From Pseudomonas viridiflava (lineage in GTDB: Bacteria; Pseudomonadota; Gammaproteobacteria; Pseudomonadales; Pseudomonadaceae), in the NCBI RefSeq assembly GCF_900589395.1, contig NZ_UUIS01000025.1, forward strand, positions 62,001-126,000: DNA of 64,000 bases, read 5' to 3'. Below, one piece after another: positions 34,038 through 44,500 of the stretch. The first letter of the stretch is position 1. Each line of letters starts with the position of its first letter. A model generated the notes under the pieces. It saw nothing but the letters and a program-made list of their open reading frames with translations. It made no database searches and had not been told where the DNA came from. The position numbers and the translations under genes are program-made.

Positions 34038-35405
34038 ATGGCCAAGGCCAAGCGCTTGTACGGTTGCACCCAATGCGGTGCAACCTTTCCCAAATGGGCC
34101 GGGCAGTGCGGCGAATGCGGCGCCTGGAACACCCTGGTTGAAACCATGCTTGAGAGCGGTGCCGCCGCGCCCCCCAGCGGGCGGGCCGGCTGGACCGGGG
34201 CGCAGGCGCAGATCAAGACTCTGGCCGAGGTCAGCGTCGAGGAAATTCCGCGCTTCTCGACCCGCTCCACCGAGCTGGACCGAGTGCTGGGCGGTGGCAT
34301 GGTGGACGGGTCGGTGATCCTGATCGGCGGTGATCCTGGCATCGGCAAATCCACCATCCTGCTGCAGACCCTGTGCCATCTGGCCGAGAGCATGCCGGCG
34401 CTGTACGTCACCGGCGAAGAGTCCCAGCAGCAAGTGGCCATGCGCGCACGGCGGCTTGGCCTGCCGCAGGACAAGCTGCGGGTGATGACCGAGACCTGCA
34501 TCGAGTCGATCATCGCCACGGCGCGCAGCGAGCAGCCCAAGGTCATGGTCATCGACTCGATCCAGACCATCTTTACCGAGCAACTGCAATCGGCACCCGG
34601 CGGCGTGGCCCAAGTGCGCGAGAGTGCGGCGTTGCTGGTGCGCTATGCCAAGCAGAGCGGCACGGCAATCTTTCTGGTCGGCCACGTGACCAAGGAGGGC
34701 GCCCTGGCCGGCCCGCGCGTGCTGGAACACATGGTCGACACCGTGCTGTATTTCGAAGGCGAGGCCGACGGTCGCCTGCGCCTGCTGCGCGCGGTGAAGA
34801 ATCGCTTTGGCGCAGTGAATGAGCTGGGCGTGTTCGGCATGACCGACCGTGGCCTCAAGGAAGTGTCCAACCCCTCGGCGATCTTCCTGAGCCGGGCCCA
34901 GGAAGAGGTGTCGGGCAGCGTGGTCATGGCCACCTGGGAAGGCACCCGGCCGATGCTGGTCGAGGTGCAGGCCCTGGTCGATGACAGCCACATGTCCAAT
35001 CCGCGCCGGGTCACCCTGGGCCTGGACCAGAACCGGCTGGCCATGCTGCTGGCGGTGCTGCATCGCCACGGCGGCATCCCGACCCACGACCAGGACGTGT
35101 TCCTCAACGTGGTGGGCGGGGTCAAGGTACTCGAAACCGCTTCCGACCTGGCCTTGATGGCTGCCGTGATGTCCAGTTTGCGCAACCGGCCCTTGCCCCA
35201 TGACCTGCTGGTGTTCGGCGAGGTCGGGCTGTCGGGAGAGGTGCGTCCGGTGCCCAGCGGCCAGGAACGTCTCAAGGAGGCGGCCAAGCACGGTTTCAAG
35301 CGCGCCATCGTGCCCAAGGGCAACGCGCCCAAGGAGGCCTATGAAGGGTTGCAAGTGATTGCCGTGACACGCCTGGAGCAGGCGCTGGACGCGTTGTTCG
35401 AGTAG
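34038..35405 (+). CDS. radA: DNA repair protein RadA/Sms
   Basis: A 455-residue ATPase acting in recombination intermediates. The zinc finger is YGCTQCGATFPKWAGQCGEC, Walker A is GGDPGIGKST, the RadA-specific KNRFG motif is in RAVKNRFGAVNE, and a Lon-protease-like C-terminal domain lacks its active site. The start MAKAKRLYGC is supported by a GGCGGA site. It stands alone, 632 bases past fpr. Confidence 0.96.
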   Translation: MAKAKRLYGCTQCGATFPKWAGQCGECGAWNTLVETMLESGAAAPPSGRAGWTGAQAQIKTLAEVSVEEIPRFSTRSTELDRVLGGGMVDGSVILIGGDPGIGKSTILLQTLCHLAESMPALYVTGEESQQQVAMRARRLGLPQDKLRVMTETCIESIIATARSEQPKVMVIDSIQTIFTEQLQSAPGGVAQVRESAALLVRYAKQSGTAIFLVGHVTKEGALAGPRVLEHMVDTVLYFEGEADGRLRLLRAVKNRFGAVNELGVFGMTDRGLKEVSNPSAIFLSRAQEEVSGSVVMATWEGTRPMLVEVQALVDDSHMSNPRRVTLGLDQNRLAMLLAVLHRHGGIPTHDQDVFLNVVGGVKVLETASDLALMAAVMSSLRNRPLPHDLLVFGEVGLSGEVRPVPSGQERLKEAAKHGFKRAIVPKGNAPKEAYEGLQVIAVTRLEQALDALFE

Positions 35406-35616
35406 GCCCGATCATGCCCGGCGGCCTGCGCGCGCAGGCTCTGGGACAAGGGTTGCAGCGTAACCCGATTAATTTTCATCCAGACCATCGTAGGGGGGTG
35501 GCCTTTCGCTCTGACAAGACTACACTCGCATCGTCGGGTTATGCTGCCGCGTCGCCACAAGCGACCACACAACCGCATGATCCAGAACTTCTAGTCATTT
35601 CTGCTGGAATAAAAAA

Positions 35617-37692
35617 ATGAAAAATAATAACAGTCTGATGCGCCATGTACCCTGGGTACTGTTGGCCATCATTGGGGCTTGTGCCCTGGGGGTCGTCGCG
35701 CTGCGTCGCGGCGAAGCAATCAACGCCTTGTGGATCGTGGTGGCCGCCGTTGCCATCTATCTGGTGGCCTTTCGTTACTACAGTCTGTTCATTGCCAACA
35801 ATGTCATGCAACTGGACCCGCGCCGTGCAACGCCGGCGGTGGTCAACAACGATGGCCTGGACTACGTCCCGACCAACAAGCACATCCTGTTCGGCCACCA
35901 CTTTGCCGCCATCGCCGGCGCCGGGCCTCTGGTCGGTCCTGTGCTCGCCGCGCAAATGGGCTACCTGCCCGGCACGCTCTGGCTGATCGCCGGCGTGGTG
36001 CTGGCCGGCGCGGTGCAGGACTTCATGATCCTGTTCCTCTCCACACGCCGTAACGGCCGGTCGCTGGGCGACATGGTCCGTGAGGAAATGGGCCGCATTC
36101 CCGGCACCATTGCCCTGTTCGGCTGCTTCCTGATCATGATCATCATCCTGGCGGTGCTGGCGCTGATCGTGGTCAAGGCCCTGGCCGAGAGTCCGTGGGG
36201 CATGTTCACCGTCATGGCGACCATTCCGACGGCGATGTTCATGGGCATCTACATGCGCTACATCCGTCCGGGGCGCATCGGCGAAATCTCGATCATCGGC
36301 GTGGTGCTGTTGCTCGGCTCGATCTGGCTCGGCGGACTGGTGGCGGCCGACCCGGTCTGGGGCCCGCGCTTCACCTTCACCGGCGTGCAGATCACCTGGA
36401 TGCTGGTGGGCTATGGTTTTGTTGCCGCCATGCTGCCGGTCTGGCTGCTGCTGGCACCGCGTGACTACCTGTCGACCTTCCTCAAGATCGGCACCATCCT
36501 GGCCCTGGCCATCGGTATCCTGATCCTGGCGCCAGAGCTGAAAATGCCGGCCCTGACCCAGTTCACCGACGGTACCGGTCCCGTCTGGAAAGGCGCATTG
36601 TTCCCGTTCCTGTTCATCACCATTGCCTGCGGCGCGGTGTCGGGCTTCCATGCCCTGATCTCTTCGGGCACCACGCCCAAGCTGCTGGACAACGAAGTCA
36701 ACGCCCGCTACATCGGTTACGGCGGCATGCTGATGGAGTCGTTCGTGGCCATCATGGCCATGGTCGCCGCCTCGGTGATCGAGCCGGGCGTGTACTTCGC
36801 CATGAACAGCCCGGCTGCCGTGGTTGGCAGCGATGTGGTGTCGGTGGCCGCCAAGGTCAGCGAATGGGGCTTTCTGATCACGCCGGAGCAACTGACCGCC
36901 GTGGCCAAGGACATTGGCGAAAACACCATCCTGGCCCGTGCCGGCGGTGCACCGACCCTGGCGGTCGGTATCGCGCAGATCCTGCACCAGGCCTTGCCGG
37001 GTGAAAACACCATGGCCTTCTGGTACCACTTTGCGATCCTGTTCGAGGCGCTGTTCATCCTGACCGCGGTCGACGCCGGTACCCGTGCCGGTCGCTTCAT
37101 GCTCCAGGACCTGCTGGGCAGCTTCGTGCCGGCCCTCAAGCGCACCGAGTCGTGGACCGCCAACATCATCGGCACCGGTGGCTGCGTGGCACTCTGGGGT
37201 TACCTGCTGTACCAGGGCGTGATCGACCCGCTGGGTGGCATCAATACCCTCTGGCCGCTGTTCGGCATCTCCAACCAGATGCTGGCCGGTATCGCCCTGA
37301 TGCTCGCCACCGTCGTGCTGATCAAGATGAAGCGCCAGCGCTATGTGTGGGTGACCATGCTGCCGGCGACCTGGCTGCTGATCTGCACCGTGACCGCAGG
37401 CTTCATCAAGCTGTTCGACCCTAACCCGGCAGTGGGCTTCCTGGCCCTGGCCAAGAAGTACAGCACGGCGGCCGATGCCGGTCAGATCCTGGCCCCGGCC
37501 AAGAACGTCGACCAGATGCAGCACGTGATTTTCAACGCCTACACCAACGCCGGCCTGACGATCCTGTTCCTGTTCGTGGTCTTCAGCATCCTGTTCTACG
37601 CCGTGAAGGTCGGGCGTGCAGCCTGGAGCAAGACCGAACGTACCGACAAGGAAGCGCCTTACCAGACCATGCCTGAAGGTTCGCAAGTCTGA
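35617..37692 (+). CDS. cstA: CstA/BtsT-family pyruvate/peptide transporter
   Basis: A 691-residue carbon starvation protein with about 16 to 18 membrane helices. RHVPWVLLAIIGACALGVVAL begins it. The family signature GHHFAAIAGAGPLVGPVLA lies near residues 90-110. Members import pyruvate (BtsT) or peptides (CstA); the adjacent ybdD and yjiA genes occur with both types. The ATG has a weak ribosome site (AATAAAAAAATG with CTGGAAT upstream). Specific substrate is uncertain. Confidence 0.9.
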   Translation: MKNNNSLMRHVPWVLLAIIGACALGVVALRRGEAINALWIVVAAVAIYLVAFRYYSLFIANNVMQLDPRRATPAVVNNDGLDYVPTNKHILFGHHFAAIAGAGPLVGPVLAAQMGYLPGTLWLIAGVVLAGAVQDFMILFLSTRRNGRSLGDMVREEMGRIPGTIALFGCFLIMIIILAVLALIVVKALAESPWGMFTVMATIPTAMFMGIYMRYIRPGRIGEISIIGVVLLLGSIWLGGLVAADPVWGPRFTFTGVQITWMLVGYGFVAAMLPVWLLLAPRDYLSTFLKIGTILALAIGILILAPELKMPALTQFTDGTGPVWKGALFPFLFITIACGAVSGFHALISSGTTPKLLDNEVNARYIGYGGMLMESFVAIMAMVAASVIEPGVYFAMNSPAAVVGSDVVSVAAKVSEWGFLITPEQLTAVAKDIGENTILARAGGAPTLAVGIAQILHQALPGENTMAFWYHFAILFEALFILTAVDAGTRAGRFMLQDLLGSFVPALKRTESWTANIIGTGGCVALWGYLLYQGVIDPLGGINTLWPLFGISNQMLAGIALMLATVVLIKMKRQRYVWVTMLPATWLLICTVTAGFIKLFDPNPAVGFLALAKKYSTAADAGQILAPAKNVDQMQHVIFNAYTNAGLTILFLFVVFSILFYAVKVGRAAWSKTERTDKEAPYQTMPEGSQV

Positions 37693-37716
37693 TGACCACT
37701 CACAGAGGATCTGCCC

Positions 37717-37914
37717 GTGTTCAATGACCTCGGCCGTCTCGGCAAATACCTGGGCCAGGCGGCTCGCCTGATGGTGGGCATGCCTGACTACGACAACTAT
37801 GTCGAGCACATGCAGGGCAAGCACCCGGACAAGCCGATGATGAGCTACGAGGAGTTCTTTCGGGAGCGCCAGGAAGCCCGTTATGGCGGCAAGGGCGGTC
37901 CGAAGTGTTGCTGA
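37717..37914 (+). CDS. YbdD/YjiX family protein
   Basis: A 65-residue protein starting GTG (AGAGGATCTGCCC site). It contains [20 protein letters not shown] and [17 protein letters not shown], the signatures of YbdD/YjiX, and ends in CC. It accompanies CstA/BtsT transporters and is needed for transport in enterobacteria. It is 24 bases downstream of cstA, so it is probably in the same transcript. Confidence 0.9.
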   Translation: MFNDLGRLGKYLGQAARLMVGMPDYDNYVEHMQGKHPDKPMMSYEEFFRERQEARYGGKGGPKCC

Positions 37915-38018
37915 TTCTTCCGAACCGCTGATCTGTGTGATTGTTTGACCGACGCGCCACAGGCCCTGCCTGCGGCGCGTTTTGATTTTTGCCACAAGCA
38001 TCCTGCCAAGGAGCCCCA

Positions 38019-38996
38019 ATGAGCGAGTTGCAACCCATCCCCGTCACCGTGCTGACCGGTTTTCTGGGCGCCGGCAAGACCACCTTGCTGCGTCACCTGC
38101 TCAAGGCCGAGCATGGCCTGAAGATCGCGGTGATCGAAAACGAATTCAGCGACGCCGGCATCGACAGCCAGTTGCTCGGCGACGAGCCGGTGCAGGTCAT
38201 GACCCTGTCCAACGGTTGCGTGTGCTGCACCATCCACACTGACTTGACCAAGGCGCTGTACCTGCTGCTCGAACGCCGTGACAGCGGCGAAATCGCCTTT
38301 GACCGTCTGGTGATCGAGTGCACCGGGCTGGCGGATCCTGCGCCGGTGGCACAGACCTTCTTCATCGACGAAGACCTGCGTGATCGCTATATCCTCGACG
38401 GCATCATTACCCTGGTCGACGCCGCACATGCCGACGTGCACCTGACGCAGACCATCGCCCAGGCCCAGATCGGCTTTGCCGACCGCCTGCTGGTGAGCAA
38501 GCGCGACCTGGTCGACGACGACGCCTTCGAGGCCCTCAGTGCGCGCCTGACCCGCATCAACCGCCGTGCACCCATCCGCATCGTCGATCACGGCCGCATC
38601 GACCTGGCTGAGCTGCTCGACGTGCGTGGCTTCAACCTCAATGCCGACCTGGGCGGCGGCATGATCCTGCGCCCGCTGGCGCCGGTGGGCAACAGTGGCG
38701 ACCGCATTTCCAGCCTGGTGCTGCGCACCGACCAGCCGCTGGATATCGACAATCTGAGTACGTTCATGAATGAACTGCTCGAAGACCACGGCAAACAACT
38801 GCTGCGCTACAAGGGCGTGCTCAACATCAAGGGCGAGCCGCGCCGCCTGGTGTTCCAGGGTGTGCTCAAGTTGTACGGCTTCGATTGGGACACCGAATGG
38901 GCCGAAGACGAACCGCGTGAAAGCGTGATCGTGTTCATTGCCGATGAACTGCCGGAAGAGAAAATCCGCGCAGGCTTTGCGGCGATGGCGGGGTGA
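38019..38996 (+). CDS. yjiA: COG0523 metallochaperone GTPase, YjiA
   Basis: A 325-residue P-loop GTPase. The Walker A is GFLGAGKTT, the metal-binding CxCC motif is GCVCCTI (residues ~65-71), and SKRDLVDDD provides the guanine-binding region. The C-terminal domain (RLVFQGVLKLYGF) is the CobW_C fold. Members deliver zinc or other metals. AAGGAGCCCCA-ATG is a strong start. It follows ybdD and probably belongs to the carbon-starvation unit. Confidence 0.9.
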   Translation: MSELQPIPVTVLTGFLGAGKTTLLRHLLKAEHGLKIAVIENEFSDAGIDSQLLGDEPVQVMTLSNGCVCCTIHTDLTKALYLLLERRDSGEIAFDRLVIECTGLADPAPVAQTFFIDEDLRDRYILDGIITLVDAAHADVHLTQTIAQAQIGFADRLLVSKRDLVDDDAFEALSARLTRINRRAPIRIVDHGRIDLAELLDVRGFNLNADLGGGMILRPLAPVGNSGDRISSLVLRTDQPLDIDNLSTFMNELLEDHGKQLLRYKGVLNIKGEPRRLVFQGVLKLYGFDWDTEWAEDEPRESVIVFIADELPEEKIRAGFAAMAG

Positions 38997-39003
38997 AACG
39001 GAT

Positions 39004-39102
39004 CGAAGCCCGCGACCGAGTGCGAAGCGCTCGCAGAAATCTGTGAAACGCTGCAATTTTACGACTGCTACGCAGCCGGTCGCGGGCAGAGCGCGCTCCT
39101 AC
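39004..39102. repeat. Composite REP element, left arm partly lost
   Basis: It begins in CCCGCGACCGAGTGCGAAGC and ends GCGGGCAGAGCGCGCTCCTAC, missing the outer GTAGGAGCGCGCTTG. One module is present (GTGAAACGCTGCAATTTTAC). Beyond its right end a ~25-base flank starting GTGTTTGCTGCG also occurs after the copy at 59898-60062. It follows yjiA by 8 bases. Confidence 0.75.
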
Positions 39103-39169
39103 CGGGGGCCAGTGTTTGCTGCGCGACGGCGCTGTATTCGCGACCACACGCAGCGTCTTGACGGCAAAA

Positions 39170-39457
39170 TCAGCGCTCCTTGCACGCCTCCAGTTCTGCC
39201 TGGGTCTCCAGGCGAGTGACAATGCCCAGCCGGTATTTGCAGTAGTCCATGACCTCTTGCCGCTCCTGCGGCGTCAAGGCGGCCAGTGGCTTGTCGTCGG
39301 CATCGCTGGCAAACAGGTTGACGAACTCCAGCTGAAACGTCGGGTGCTGCTTGATGAAGAAAACGGTCTTGTTGTCTTCAGCCCAGCGGGTTTCGTAGTA
39401 GCCGACAAACAAAGCGGCCACGAGGGCGAGGGCCGATAAAGCAATGAGTTTTTTCAT
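39170..39457 (-). CDS. Small exported or membrane-anchored paralogue protein A
   Basis: A 95-residue protein. The N-terminus MKKLIALSALALVAALFVGY is a signal peptide or anchor, so it faces the periplasm. The mature part has a distinctive TVFFIKQHPTFQLEF and PQERQEVMDYCKYRLGI core. The next reading frame region (39510-39829) carries a frameshifted relative, 50 percent or more similar over the core. No named domain that I know. The size, periplasmic targeting and tandem paralogy resemble immunity proteins, but that is only a hypothesis. Confidence 0.75.
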   Translation of the reverse strand: MKKLIALSALALVAALFVGYYETRWAEDNKTVFFIKQHPTFQLEFVNLFASDADDKPLAALTPQERQEVMDYCKYRLGIVTRLETQAELEACKER

Positions 39458-39509
39458 GGTTGAGTCGCACTCCTGTGGGTCTCATGGCAGGGTGAGCGTT
39501 CCTGAAACA

Positions 39510-39829
39510 TCAAGCGTCCCGACAGGCTTTGAATGCCTTCACCGTGTTCAAGTCGGTTTCAATACCCAGGCGGTACTTGCAGTAATCGATCACGTGCTGT
39601 CGCTCCTGAACGGTCAATTCATGCAGGCTTTTTTCAAAGTTTGGATGAAAGATTCTATGGAATACGACCTGTAATGTAGGTTTCTTTTTGATGAAGAACA
39701 CGGGCAGCGGATCATCCAGCAGCGCCTGCAATTTCTGATCGTCGACATTGCCCGACTCATCAATGGGGTGATGCCATGCAGCGGGATCGGGCAGGCGTGC
39801 AGGTCGGTCAGGCGCGACACGGGAATCAT
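39510..39829 (-). pseudogene. Frameshifted paralogue B with PAAR-like N-terminus
   Basis: The 39510-frame encodes a core like its neighbour (PVFFIKKKPTLQVVF, ERQHVIDYCKYRLGI) but has no start codon of its own. An ATG at 39829 with a CGAGGT site encodes MIPVSRLTDLHACPIPLHGI in the other frame. Adding one base in the GGGG run at 39765-39768 joins them into a 106-residue product in which HGITPI-DESGNVD continues smoothly. The RLTDLHACPIPLHG segment resembles the start of PAAR spike-tip proteins of type VI secretion. Either a real frameshift or a sequencing error fits. Confidence 0.55.
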
Positions 39830-39950
39830 GGGGGCAACCTCGTGGGGGCGGGGTGTGCAGCCTGACGCGGGTGGCCGAGTGCTTGATGTAGGGCGTTTCT
39901 GCGGATTGTGCAGGAGATGGCTGCGTGTGCTGTTCAGGCACGCGCCCAAG

Positions 39951-39981
39951 AAAAAGCCCGGCGCAGAGGCCGGGCTTTTTC
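39951..39981 (-). terminator. Rho-independent terminator of glyA
   Basis: AAAAAGCCCGGC and GCCGGGCTTTTT pair around a short loop with T tracts on both sides. It lies 22 bases past the glyA stop and is symmetric, so it could act in both directions. Confidence 0.88.
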
Positions 39982-40002
39982 AGGGTGCGGCAAACAGCGC
40001 TA

Positions 40003-41256
<1,254 letters not shown>

Positions 41257-41365
41257 GGCTGTCCTCGGGAGGTCGGAGCGGAAAAGGGGGGCATTCTACC
41301 CCATCGGCTTTTATCTGGCATATGAAAGGCAATCATGTGCTGGATGAATGGCCCACAGGACAGTC

Positions 41366-41517
41366 GTAGGAGCGCGCTTGCCCGCGACCGGCTGCGTTAG
41401 CAGTCGTAAATTTGTAGCGTTTCGCAGATTTTGAATGTGTTCACATCTGTAGATCTTCAGCGTTTCATCAATTTTGCGAGCGCTACGCACTCGGTCGCGG
41501 GCAGAGCGCGCTCCTAC
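41366..41517. repeat. Composite REP element, two spacer modules
   Basis: Arms GTAGGAGCGCGCTTGCC and GCAGAGCGCGCTCCTAC, spacer with GTAGCGTTTCGCAGATTTT and TTCAGCGTTTCATCAATTTT modules; 152 bases. It sits between glyA and the morA stop, eight bases from the latter. Confidence 0.85.
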
Positions 41518-41525
41518 AGGGCCGT

Positions 41526-44500
41526 TTAATCGAGCATGAAGAGGGCGTCATTGCTGAACTGCGCTTCGAAGTGTCCGGCCGACATCGGGCGGCCGAACAG
41601 GTAGCCCTGGACTTCGTCGCAGCCGTGTTCGCGCAGAAATTCCAGTTGCTCGTGGGTTTCGACGCCCTCGGCGATCACCGCCAGGTTCAGGCTGTGGGCC
41701 ATGGCAATGATTGCCCGGGCGATCTGCGCGTCCTGTTCGCCTGAGGGCAGGCCATCGACAAAGGTGCGGTCGATCTTGAGCACGTCGATCGGGAACTGCT
41801 TGAGGTAGTTCAGTGATGAGTAGCCGGTGCCGAAGTCGTCGACGGCAATGCTCAGGCCCAGGTTCTTCAAGCCGTCGAGGATCTGCATGGCTTCGCTGAC
41901 CTCGCGCATCAGGATGCTTTCGGTCAGTTCCAGCTCCAGGCAGGCGGGCGGTACGCCGATGTCGCGCAGGATTTCGGCGATGCGTTCGCCCAGTTGCCCA
42001 TCGGAGAACTGCCGCGCCGATATGTTCACCGAGATCTTGGGCACGCGCACCCTGGCCTGGTGCCAGGCCTTGAGCTGGCGGCAGGCTTCGGCCAGCACCC
42101 AGTCACCGACGTCCACCACCAGGCCAAGCTCTTCGAGCACCGGAATGAAGTCGTTCGGCGGCACCAGGCCGCGGCGTGGATGGCGCCAGCGCAACAGGGC
42201 TTCGGCACCGGTCAGGCGCTTGCCGTCGCCGCTGAACTGCGGCTGGTAATACAGCACGAATTCCTGCTGCTCCAGCGCATGACGCAGGTCGCTTTCCAGC
42301 TCCAGGCGCTCCAGGGCGGTGGCGTTCATGTCAGCCTGGTAGAACTGGAAGTTGTTCTTGCCGCGTTCCTTGGCGTGGTACATCGCCGTGTCGGCGTTCT
42401 TCATCAACTGGCTCAGCTCGTTGCCATCCTGCGGGCTGAGGGCGATACCGATGCTGGCCGTGACAAAGAACTCGCGGCCTTCAAGCACAAACGGAGTCAC
42501 CAGGCTGGTCAGGATCTGCTCGGCCACATGGATGGCGCGGTTCAGCGCGCTTTCACGGGTGGCGCCCGGCTCCAGCAGCAGGGTGAATTCGTCGCCACCC
42601 ATGCGCGCGACCGTGTCGTCGTCGGTCACGCAGGCCAGCAGGCGGCTGGCCATTTCCTTGAGCATGCGGTCGCCGGCCGCGTGGCCCAGCGAATCGTTGA
42701 TCGGCTTGAAACGGTCCAGGTCCAGGAACATCAGCACCACCCAGGCGCCTTGGCGTTCGGCATGTTGTAAGGCCGAGTGCAGGCGGTCCTGGAACAGCGT
42801 GCGATTGGGCAGGTGGGTCAGGGCGTCGTAATAGGCCAGGCGGTGAATGTGTTCCTCGCTGGCCTTGCGCTCACTGATGTCGCTGAAGAAACACACATAG
42901 CTGGCGAGGTCGCCCTCGTCGTCGAGCACGGCCGTGATGCCTGCCCACGCCGGGTATTGCTCGCCGTTACGGCGCTTGAGCAGCACCTCGCCTTCCCAGC
43001 TGCCGTGCTGGTTGAGTTGCTTGAGAATAGGCAGCAGGTGCTTTTCCTGCTCGTACTCGACGGTGAGCAGGCTGGGCAGTTGATCGAGCACTTGCGCCAC
43101 TTCATAGCCGCTGACCCGGGTGAACGCCTCATTGGCCTGGACGATGTAGCCCGCCGGATCGGTGATCAGGATGGCCGAGGTCGAATGCTCGAAGACCGTG
43201 GCAGCCATGCGCAGGTCTTTCTCGGCGCGGCGCTGCTGGCTGATATCACGGCCCACGCCGAGAATGCCTTCGAAGCTGCCGTGCTCGTCCCAGACCAGCA
43301 CCAGGCGCAGCTCGATAGGAATCTTGCGTCCGTCGGCGCGCAGGCTGTCGAACAGGAACAGGTGGGTGTGCAGCGCATTGCGCAGCTTGTCCAGCTCGGC
43401 CGGTTTGTTCAGTACCTTGCGAATACGTGCAATCAGGGTATGGATCGGCAGCAGCTGCTGCGGGTTGGCAATGGTCGCGCTCCAGCCGTTGTGCAGGATC
43501 CAGTCGGCGCTGTAGCCCAGTACGCCCTCTACCGAGGGGCTGACGTAATTGAGCGCCAGGCTGCTGTCGGTGGAGAAGATCACATCGCTGATGCTCTCGG
43601 CGAGCATCCTGTAGCGCTGTTCACTGTCGCGCAGTGACTGGCTGGCCGCCATCTGATCGGTAATGTCCTTGGCGATGCCGATGATGCGGGTGACCTGATG
43701 CTCCTTGTCCCAGGCCATGGCCTGCTCGCGGATGTCGAAGCAGCGCCAGTGGTGCTGGTGGTCGCGAAAGCGCAGCACGCATTGCAGCAGTTCGTTGTGG
43801 GCATGATGACGCTGGCGCAGGCGCATGTCCCGGTAGGCGCGGGCGTCGTCCGGGTGCAGGAGGATTTCCCAGAAAAACTCGCCCATCGCGTGCAGCTCGG
43901 CCTTGCTGTAGCCCAGGGTCTGGCCCAGATGGTGGTTGCTGTAGATCATCCGTTGGCTGAGCACATCCTGCACATAGAGGTGATCGGGTACGGTGCGTAC
44001 CACGTCCGACCAGAAGCTCTCGCGGTCTTGCAGCGACAGCTCGATCTGCTTGCGGCTGGTAATGTCGCCAATGCTGAGAATCACCGCGTCAAGGTCGGCT
44101 TGTGCCTGTGGCAACCGCATCACCAGCCACAGGTGCTGGTCCTGGCCGCCTTCCTGGGTCAGGCGGATTTCCAGCTCCAGGCGCTGCTGGCCGTCGAGCA
44201 TCGCCTCGATGATCTGCGGGCCGATGCCGATCCAGGCAGGCGGGGAGCCGGCAATCAACTGTTGCCAGGCCTGCTCGCTGCCTTCGATGGCCAGCAGGTC
44301 CAAGGCGACCTGGTTGACCTCGGTGATGTGCAGGTGCTGCAAGAGGCGCCTGCGCTGGCCGGGCTGGTTGTCGAGCAGCCTGTGCAAGTCACGGGTGGTC
44401 TTGATCTGCAGGCTGTCGAGCAGCGCCGGCAGCGCGGACATGTCCAGCACGCAGAGTGCGACGCCGGTGCCTTCGAAAATACCCTGGTAGCGACGCCGGC

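Noticed and set aside
35539..38019. Very long open frame (about 826 codons) on the minus strand opposite cstA
   Set aside because: It mirrors the GC-rich third positions of the real gene, has an His/Asp/Gln-rich unnatural composition and no ribosome site. The same applies to other long shadow frames, such as those opposite hrpB, glyA, radA and morA.
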